Shown: positions 6,672-11,328 of the stretch, piece by piece
Layout of the letters: each line of letters begins with the position of its first letter
How positions within the stretch are numbered: position 1 is the first letter of the stretch
Source of the DNA: JBDTSW01 sp039930945
Lineage (GTDB): Bacteria > Actinomycetota > Thermoleophilia > Solirubrobacterales > 70-9
NCBI GenBank assembly: GCA_039930945.1
Contig: JBDTSW010000072.1
Location: 1-11,328 of the forward strand
Direction: 5' to 3'
DNA length: 11,328 bases
Made by a program: the position numbers and the translations under genes
Notes under the pieces: model-generated
Seen by the model: the letters and a program-made list of their open reading frames with translations, nothing else
Told to the model about the DNA's origin: nothing
Database searches by the model: none

Positions 6672-7402
6672 CGCCACACGATCCCAGCCTGGCGGCCCGC
6701 TTGTCCCTCGTCGCGGCGGTGCGAGAAGAAGAGCTCGCGCTCGCAGCTCGTGCAGAGGCCGCTCGCCTGCACCGTCTCGACGCCGCTGGCGGCGAGAAGC
6801 CGGCGCGCGACCTCGACCAGGTCGAGCATGCGGCCGTCGGCGATCCCGGGGCCGAGGCCGGCAAAGGCCGCGAGCACGTCGGCGCCTACCTGGTAGCAAC
6901 AGGGGCCGATGCCCGGCCCGATCGCCGCGGCGCCGGCTGTGACCGCCTCGACGCCCTCGGCGACGATCCCCGCCGCCAGCCCGCGCCAGCCGCAGTGGAT
7001 CATCGCCACCCCCTCCGGGCCAGCCAGCGCGACCGGAAGACAGTCGGCGACGAAGACGAGCGGGGCGAGGTGCGGCGCCGCCGTCACCTGGCCGTCCGCC
7101 TCGTCCACCGGCGGGCCGGGCTCGGCGAAGGGGTCGCCGACCTGGCGGGCGTCGTGTCGCCGGATCTCGGCGCCGTGGACCTGGCGCCCGATGAGGACGT
7201 CGCGTGGGTCGATTCCCACCGCGGCGGCGAGGCGATGGCGGTTGCCACGCACCGCCACGGGGTCGTCGTCGGTGAGGAAGCCGAGGTTGAGCTCGTCAAA
7301 CGGCGGCGCGCTGACGCCGCCGACGCGGGTCGAAAAGGCGGCGCGGGCGCCCGGCAGCTCGGCCTCGAGCCAACGCACCCCTCCGTCCTCGCGCCATCGC
7401 AT
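6659..7402 (-). CDS. pgeF: PgeF/YfiH family (laccase-domain) protein
   Basis: This belongs to the YfiH/LACC1 family. Members have been reported as purine nucleoside-processing enzymes and, in E. coli, as an editing factor that removes wrongly incorporated L-serine from peptidoglycan precursors; older annotations call them polyphenol oxidases. The metal/active-site triad is visible: H76 in RQVHGAE, C121 in VADCLPV and H136 in IHCGWRGL. Also present are FSTRVGGVS (23-31), IGPGIGPCCYQVG (161-173) and a CTSCERELFFSHRRD block near the C-terminus. The length of 247 is normal. ATG at 7400-7402 shares one base with the stop of the upstream nucleotidyltransferase (TGATG), a termination-reinitiation arrangement. 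Which substrate applies here cannot be told from sequence. Confidence 0.94.
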   Translation of the reverse strand: MRWREDGGVRWLEAELPGARAAFSTRVGGVSAPPFDELNLGFLTDDDPVAVRGNRHRLAAAVGIDPRDVLIGRQVHGAEIRRHDARQVGDPFAEPGPPVDEADGQVTAAPHLAPLVFVADCLPVALAGPEGVAMIHCGWRGLAAGIVAEGVEAVTAGAAAIGPGIGPCCYQVGADVLAAFAGLGPGIADGRMLDLVEVARRLLAASGVETVQASGLCTSCERELFFSHRRDEGQAGRQAGIVWRWPS

Positions 7403-8517
7403 CAGCTCGCGTCCCGGGCGACTCGGAGCTCGTCGGCGCGGCCCGAGATCTCGCCGTCGAGCTTGGCGCGCAGGGCCGCCGCCAACCCCCTGCCGATCGC
7501 GGGCCCCCGCTCGACTCCCGCCGCCAGCAGGTCCTCGCCCCCGATCTCCAGGCGGACATCGCGCCATTCGGCGAGATAGCGGTCAAGCCAGGCGGCACCG
7601 AGGGCCCGCGCGACCGCCAGCTCTTCGCCCGAGTGGCCGTGCGCCGCCTCGACGGCGTCCGAGGGCCGCTGGGGATCGGCAGCCACGAGCGCCCGCGGCC
7701 CTTGCAGCCGGCCCTGCGCAACCGCGAGGATCGCCTCGCGGCGGTCGGCAGCGTCGCTCCAGGGCTCGGCGGCGAGCAGGCGCGAGAGCTCGGCGATCAA
7801 CCCGACGGCATCGGCGTCGATGTCGATCAGCCCCCACTCGCCGATCAGCCCGAACCCCGGCGCCGGGTCGTCCTCGGAGGCCTGCCTTCGCAGCTCGGCC
7901 TCGACGCGCTCGGCCGAGACCGTGCCGAGGTCGGCCTGCGCCAACAGCGCGGCCGTGCCGGGCTCGAGCGAAAGCCCGAGTCTGGCCGCGTAACGGGCGG
8001 CGCGCAGGGCCCGGGTGGGGTCGTCGCAGAACGATCGCGGGTGAAGGAGGCGAAGCAGGCGGGCCTCGAGGTCGGCCAGCCCTCCGTGCGGATCGATCAG
8101 CCGGGCCGGGTTCTCCAGCGGCAGCGCCATCGCGTTGACCGTGAAGTCGCGCCGGGCGAGGTCGTCGGCGAGGGAGGCGGGCTCGACCTCCGGCAGGGCG
8201 CCGGGGCGCGAATAGGACTCGCGCCGGGCAGAGGCGATGTCGACAAGCGTCTCGCCCAGGGTGACCGTGGCGGTGCCAAAGCGCTCGTGGAGCGTCGGCT
8301 CGGCCCCGAGGCGCTCGGCCAGGGCGGCGGCGTTCCCCTCCACGACCAGGTCGAGGTTGGCGATCTCCTCCAGGCCGAGCAGCAGGTCCCGGACGACGCC
8401 TCCGACCAGGTAGACGGGCTCGGGCCCGGACGTGGCGCGGACGCGATCGATCCCCGCGAGCCCGGCGAGGCGGCCTTCGAGGCGGCTGGGATCGATCTCT
8501 GGCTGCGGCGCGGTCAC
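7402..8517 (-). CDS. tRNA nucleotidyltransferase / poly(A) polymerase family (class II)
   Basis: This class II polymerase-beta-type nucleotidyltransferase most likely adds or repairs the CCA end of tRNAs; A-only or CC-only activity is an alternative. Seen in order: the nucleotide-binding start VYLVGGVVRDLLLG (35-48), the strand NLDLVVEG (54-61) where the metal-binding DxD normally sits, VDIASARRE (92-100) with the third carboxylate D93, RRDFTVNAMA (122-131), and FCDDPTRALRAARYAARLG (163-181). The C-terminal block includes IGGEDLLAAGV and GPAIGRGL. The first catalytic Asp is Asn (N54, codon AAC at 8356-8358), which is unusual. No HD domain is present; 371 residues is somewhat short for the family. 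The GTG start (8515-8517) lacks a strong Shine-Dalgarno. It is the first gene of the long minus-strand series. Confidence 0.88.
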   Translation of the reverse strand: MTAPQPEIDPSRLEGRLAGLAGIDRVRATSGPEPVYLVGGVVRDLLLGLEEIANLDLVVEGNAAALAERLGAEPTLHERFGTATVTLGETLVDIASARRESYSRPGALPEVEPASLADDLARRDFTVNAMALPLENPARLIDPHGGLADLEARLLRLLHPRSFCDDPTRALRAARYAARLGLSLEPGTAALLAQADLGTVSAERVEAELRRQASEDDPAPGFGLIGEWGLIDIDADAVGLIAELSRLLAAEPWSDAADRREAILAVAQGRLQGPRALVAADPQRPSDAVEAAHGHSGEELAVARALGAAWLDRYLAEWRDVRLEIGGEDLLAAGVERGPAIGRGLAAALRAKLDGEISGRADELRVARDAS

Positions 8518-8546
8518 TTCGGACCCGACTATGCCCGTTCCCTACC
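8518..8546. other. Divergent gap between cca-like gene and propeller gene
   Basis: Only 29 bp separate the proposed starts of two divergent genes. Both promoters must therefore lie inside the opposite gene or overlap, or the true starts lie further in (for example GTG at 8604 for the plus-strand gene). Hexamers such as CATAGT on the minus strand and GACTAT on the plus strand resemble -10 boxes, but I see no paired -35. This is the only divergent promoter region in the window. Confidence 0.35.
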
Positions 8547-10007
8547 ATGACGTGTTTCCCGATGGCCCAGCATGCATTGATCACCGCGCTCGGGGGCTAC
8601 GACGTGCACTGGTGGCACATCGCCCTCGCAGTCGTCGTCGCAGCAGCAGTCTGCGTCGGGGGCTTCTTCGCCGTGCGCGCCCTGTGGCCGGTCGTCAGCG
8701 AATGGAGCCGATGGCAGCAGGCCGGCGCCGCCGGGGTGATCGCGCTGGCGATCGCCGGCGCCGCGTACGCGATCTACGGCTTCAACGACCGCCCCTCGGA
8801 CGTGCTCAACGAGGGCGTCGACTTCGAGCAGAACGAGCCCGAGAAGGTGATCGAGACGGTCAATTGGCCGGTCTACGGCTACGACGATCAGCGGACGCGA
8901 TACCTGCCGTCGAAGCTCGTGCAGCCGCCCTTCAGGTCGTCGGACTGGAGCTTCCAGGCCGGCAAGCTCTTGGAGTTCTCGCCGATCGCGGTCAAGGACC
9001 GCCTCTACTTCGTCGACAAGGACGCGCTCGTCTACGCGATGGCCTCCAACAACGGCAAGGTCCGGTGGAAGCACAGGGTCGGTGCCCTGTCGGCGGCGTC
9101 CCCCGCCTACGAGGACGGTCGCCTGTTCGTGGTCACGCTCGAGCCGGGCGACATCCAGGCGATGGACCCCCGCAGCGGCAAGATCCTCTGGGAGAGGCCG
9201 CTGCCCGGCCGCTCCGAGAGCTCGCCGCTCGTCTACGGCAACAAGGTGATCGTCGGGACGGAGCCCGGTACGGTCTTCGCCTTCGACGTCAAGACCGGCA
9301 AGGTCGAGTGGAGCCTCGACACCCCGGACGCGGTCAAGGGCGGAGTCGCCCTCGACGAGGGGATCATCTACTTCGGCAACTACGCCGGCGAGCTCTACGC
9401 CGTGAACGCGGCCAACGGCGAGGTCAAGTGGCAGACCGGCACCCAGGGCTCCAGCTTCGGGCGCACGGGACGGATCTACTCGACCCCGGCCGTGGCCTTC
9501 GGCCGGGTCTACGTCGGCAGCGTCGACAACCGCATCTACAGTTTCGACCAGGACACCGGCGAGCTTGCCTGGAGCCACTCCACCGGCGACTGGGTCTACC
9601 CGGCGCCGGCGGTGGCCGAGGTGCCCGGAGGGCCGCCGACGGTGTACATCGGCTCGCTCGACCAGAACTTCTACGCGCTCGACGCGCGCGACGGCTCGGT
9701 CCGCTGGCAGAAGGATGTCGGGGGCGTCATCCTCGGCGCCGCCAGCGTCATCGGCGACGTCGCCTACGTCGGCGTGATCGGCCCCAAGAACGGCACCTTC
9801 GGCTTCGACGCCGACACCGGCAAGCAGGTCTTCGAGCACGAGCTCGGCGAGTACAACCCGGTGATCTCCGACGGCAAGCGCCTCTACCTGACCGGCGCCT
9901 CCGGCATCCGCGCCTTCTCGCCCGACCTGCATCCGGACCGCAAGAAGCCGAAGGGCAAGGAGGCCGCCGACGCGGACGGCACCGCTGCCCCCGAAGCCGA
10001 CGGCTAG
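8547..10007 (+). CDS. Membrane-anchored PQQ-type beta-propeller protein
   Basis: The 486-residue product has two hydrophobic segments (about 22-44 and 59-78), then a spacer with WPVYGYDDQRTRYLP (107-121), then a propeller built of PQQ-like blades. At least seven copies of the blade motif (A/S/G)xDxxxGxxxW can be read, for example AMDPRSGKILW (205-215), AFDVKTGKVEW (245-255), AVNAANGEVKW (285-295), SFDQDTGELAW (332-342) and ALDARDGSVRW (377-387). The tail (461-486) is charged and low-complexity. No quinoprotein dehydrogenase active-site pattern is evident, so a BamB-like scaffold or binding role outside the membrane is more likely than an enzyme; the function is unknown. The ATG at 8547 lacks a Shine-Dalgarno; GTG at 8604, preceded by GGGGG, is a credible alternative start just before the first membrane segment. 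Confidence 0.85.
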   Translation: MTCFPMAQHALITALGGYDVHWWHIALAVVVAAAVCVGGFFAVRALWPVVSEWSRWQQAGAAGVIALAIAGAAYAIYGFNDRPSDVLNEGVDFEQNEPEKVIETVNWPVYGYDDQRTRYLPSKLVQPPFRSSDWSFQAGKLLEFSPIAVKDRLYFVDKDALVYAMASNNGKVRWKHRVGALSAASPAYEDGRLFVVTLEPGDIQAMDPRSGKILWERPLPGRSESSPLVYGNKVIVGTEPGTVFAFDVKTGKVEWSLDTPDAVKGGVALDEGIIYFGNYAGELYAVNAANGEVKWQTGTQGSSFGRTGRIYSTPAVAFGRVYVGSVDNRIYSFDQDTGELAWSHSTGDWVYPAPAVAEVPGGPPTVYIGSLDQNFYALDARDGSVRWQKDVGGVILGAASVIGDVAYVGVIGPKNGTFGFDADTGKQVFEHELGEYNPVISDGKRLYLTGASGIRAFSPDLHPDRKKPKGKEAADADGTAAPEADG

Positions 10008-10837
10008 AGCCGAACGGACACGCCGGCGTCGCGGAGGTGGCGCTTGGCCTCGCGGACCGTGTGCTTGCCGTAGTGGAAGATCGAGGCGCACAGGACCGCG
10101 TCGGCGCCCCCTTCGACGATCCCCTCCGAGAGGTGCTCCAGCTCGCCGACCCCGCCGGAGGCAATCACCGGCACGTTGACCGCATCGGCGACGGCGCGGG
10201 TCAGCGCGAGGTCATATCCCGAGGCGGTGCCGTCGCGGTCCATGCTCGTCAGCAGCACCTCTCCCGCTCCCCGCTCGACGGCCTCCCGCGCCCAGGTCAC
10301 CGCCTCGCGCCCCTCGACCTTCGCGCGCCCACCGTGCGTGTAGACGTCCCACGCACCAATGCCCGCCGGCTCCTCCCAGCGAAGCGGTGATCCCGGCTCC
10401 GCCGGGATTCCTCCGGGGCCGGCGGGGTCCGCCAGGGCTCGCTTGGCGTCTATCGCGATCACCACGCACTGCGCCCCGAATACCTCGGCGAGCTCGCCGA
10501 TCAGCTCGGGCCGCGCCAGCGCGGCGGAGTTGATCGCGACCTTGTCGGCGCCCGCGTCAAGCACCGCCTGGGCGTCGGCGACCGAGCGGATGCCGCCGCC
10601 GATCGTGAACGGGATGAAGACCTCGTCGGCGGTCCGCCTGGCCAACTCTGCGATCGTCTCGCGGCGTTCGTGCGAGGCGGTGATGTCGAGGAAGATCAGC
10701 TCGTCGGCGCCCTCGGCGTCGTAGCGGGCGGCAAGCTCGACCGGATCGCCCGCATCGCGCAGGCCGACGAAATTGGTCCCCTTGACCACCCGTCCGGACT
10801 CGACGTCGAGGCAGGGGATGACGCGCTTCAGTGCCAC
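10004..10837 (-). CDS. hisF: Imidazole glycerol phosphate synthase subunit HisF
   Basis: This is the cyclase subunit of imidazole glycerol phosphate synthase. With HisH it converts PRFAR and ammonia to imidazole glycerol phosphate and AICAR in histidine synthesis. It is a TIM barrel; both catalytic aspartates sit at the standard positions, D11 in CLDVESGRVVKG and D130 in IAIDAKR. Phosphate-binding motifs TIGGGIRS (78-85) and the later ASGGVG are present, as are LTSMDRDGT and YDLALT. At 277 residues it is about 20 longer than usual. The extra is a Pro/Gly-rich loop just after AIDAKR (about 134-163). GTG at 10835-10837 starts exactly at the family N-terminus MALKRVIPCLD; no clear Shine-Dalgarno is seen. 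The stop overlaps the stop of the convergent propeller gene by 4 nt. Confidence 0.97.
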   Translation of the reverse strand: MALKRVIPCLDVESGRVVKGTNFVGLRDAGDPVELAARYDAEGADELIFLDITASHERRETIAELARRTADEVFIPFTIGGGIRSVADAQAVLDAGADKVAINSAALARPELIGELAEVFGAQCVVIAIDAKRALADPAGPGGIPAEPGSPLRWEEPAGIGAWDVYTHGGRAKVEGREAVTWAREAVERGAGEVLLTSMDRDGTASGYDLALTRAVADAVNVPVIASGGVGELEHLSEGIVEGGADAVLCASIFHYGKHTVREAKRHLRDAGVSVRL

Positions 10838-10858
10838 GGGGCTGAGGTTAGAGCGACG

Positions 10859-11107
10859 CTAGCGCTTGCGGCCGGAGCCGCCCCGCACATGACTGATGGC
10901 GCCGCGGCCGAACTGTCCCGGCTCGAGCTTGCGGACCAGGCGCAGCATTTCCCCGCGCTCATTCGCCGCCAGGTTGCGACCGGGCCGCCCCTTGGACTTC
11001 TTCACCAGGGAGGCGAGGCGGCCGAGCTCGTCGGACTCGAGCAGTTGCAGGTGGCGGCGCGCCAGCAGCGCGACCTGGGCGAAGGCGAGCACACGAAGCC
11101 AGAACAT
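10859..11107 (-). CDS. Small basic protein of unknown function in his cluster
   Basis: I do not recognise a named family. The 82-residue product begins with a hydrophobic/amphipathic helix (about 1-16), then RRHLQLLESDELGRLASL (17-34), a basic turn KKSKGRPGRNL (36-46), a second helix with ERGEMLRLVRKL (50-61) and a Gly/Arg-rich tail. It has 18 Lys/Arg against 6 Asp/Glu, so nucleic-acid or ribosome binding is conceivable but unproven. Support for a real gene: it is co-directional, fills the space between hisA (12 nt from its stop) and hisF (21 nt to its start) almost exactly, and has balanced helix-like composition rather than the Arg/Pro-rich look of antisense frames. The ATG at 11105-11107 has no Shine-Dalgarno. 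TAGCAT (11117-11122) resembles a -10 box and could serve a near-leaderless transcript. Confidence 0.7.
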   Translation of the reverse strand: MFWLRVLAFAQVALLARRHLQLLESDELGRLASLVKKSKGRPGRNLAANERGEMLRLVRKLEPGQFGRGAISHVRGGSGRKR

Positions 11108-11119
11108 CGACCGTCGATG

Positions 11120-11328
11120 CTAGCCATCTCGGCCGCCGGCGAGGGCGGCTTCGCCCTCCGCCACCGTGAACCGGCTCTCGTACAGGGCCCGCCCGACGAT
11201 CACGCCGGTGAGCGCACGCAGGTCGAGCGCCGCGAGCCGCCTGAGGTGGTCGAGGGTGCCGACGCCGCCCGAGTAGATCAGCTCCGCGCCGGCCGCCGCG
11301 GCGGCCGCGGCGGCGACCCGTAGCCCTT
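11120..11328 (-). CDS. hisA: HisA/PriA phosphoribosyl isomerase, C-terminal part
   Basis: This partial gene enters from the right edge; 69 codons including the stop (TAG at 11120-11122) are visible. The translation shows IYSGGVGTLDHLRRLAAL, then ALTGVIVGRALYESRFTVAE near the end. This is the C-terminal phosphate-binding half of the ProFAR isomerase barrel (HisA), or of its dual-function actinobacterial form PriA, which also serves tryptophan synthesis. The residues that would separate HisA from PriA are outside the window. An eight-alanine run precedes the GAELIYSGG strand. Position directly upstream of the small unknown gene and hisF supports a histidine operon running leftward. Confidence 0.93.
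   Translation of the reverse strand, partial: GLRVAAAAAAAAGAELIYSGGVGTLDHLRRLAALDLRALTGVIVGRALYESRFTVAEGEAALAGGRDG

Noticed and set aside
6672..6899. Upstream extension of the yggS frame to 6899
   Set aside because: The extra part is Arg/Pro-rich and lies inside pgeF, and YggS similarity begins at the ATG near 6671.
8529..10091. 520-codon open frame on the minus strand opposite the propeller gene
   Set aside because: It is antisense to a gene with clear repeat motifs. Its translation is Val/Asp/Gly/Arg-rich with no family signature, as expected for a mirror frame in GC-rich DNA.
8432..10390. 652-codon plus-strand open frame spanning the propeller gene and part of hisF
   Set aside because: The translation is strongly Arg-rich with no domain pattern, and it runs through two well-supported genes in other frames.
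1..11328. CRISPR arrays, tRNA or rRNA genes, insertion sequences, prophage or defence genes
   Set aside because: No direct-repeat arrays, tRNA-like cloverleafs, transposase motifs or terminal inverted repeats were noticed on reading both strands. The content is housekeeping throughout.

Overview
The window is a stretch of high-GC bacterial chromosome carrying almost only housekeeping genes. GC-rich codon use, many GTG/TTG starts, and a sepF-pgeF-yggS-yggT-lspA set next to rpsB-tsf-pyrH-frr point to an actinobacterium. The short EF-Ts and the membrane-anchored PQQ-type propeller would suit a deep lineage such as Thermoleophilia/Solirubrobacterales, but that placement is inference from memory, not a computed phylogeny.

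Layout. Positions 1-8517 form one long minus-strand series. In transcription order it reads: tRNA nucleotidyltransferase (cca-like), pgeF, yggS, sepF, proC, yggT, lspA, an RluA-family pseudouridine synthase, then after a 151-bp structured leader rpsB, tsf, pyrH and frr. Many junctions overlap by 1-13 nt (four are 4-nt GTGA/ATGA overlaps), which implies translational coupling. The first block joins tRNA end-maturation, division/envelope functions (SepF, YggT, LspA), metabolite repair and PLP homeostasis (PgeF, YggS), proline synthesis and rRNA modification. The second block is the classic translation cluster: ribosomal protein S2, EF-Ts, UMP kinase and ribosome recycling factor.

On the plus strand, diverging from cca, lies a single gene for a membrane-anchored beta-propeller (8547-10007). 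Its stop codon shares the palindrome CTAG with the stop of the convergent gene hisF. Beyond it is a minus-strand histidine-biosynthesis segment: hisA (only the 3' end is in the window), a small basic protein of unknown function, and hisF.

No rRNA, tRNA, CRISPR array, insertion sequence, phage gene or defence system was seen, and no gene-free stretch exceeds 300 bases. The points most worth a second look are an Asn in place of the first catalytic Asp of the nucleotidyltransferase, the 86-residue coiled-coil/Pro-Ala tail on ribosomal protein S2, the small unknown gene inside the his cluster, the propeller protein, and the hairpins upstream of rpsB and pyrH. I found no convincing new multi-gene system.
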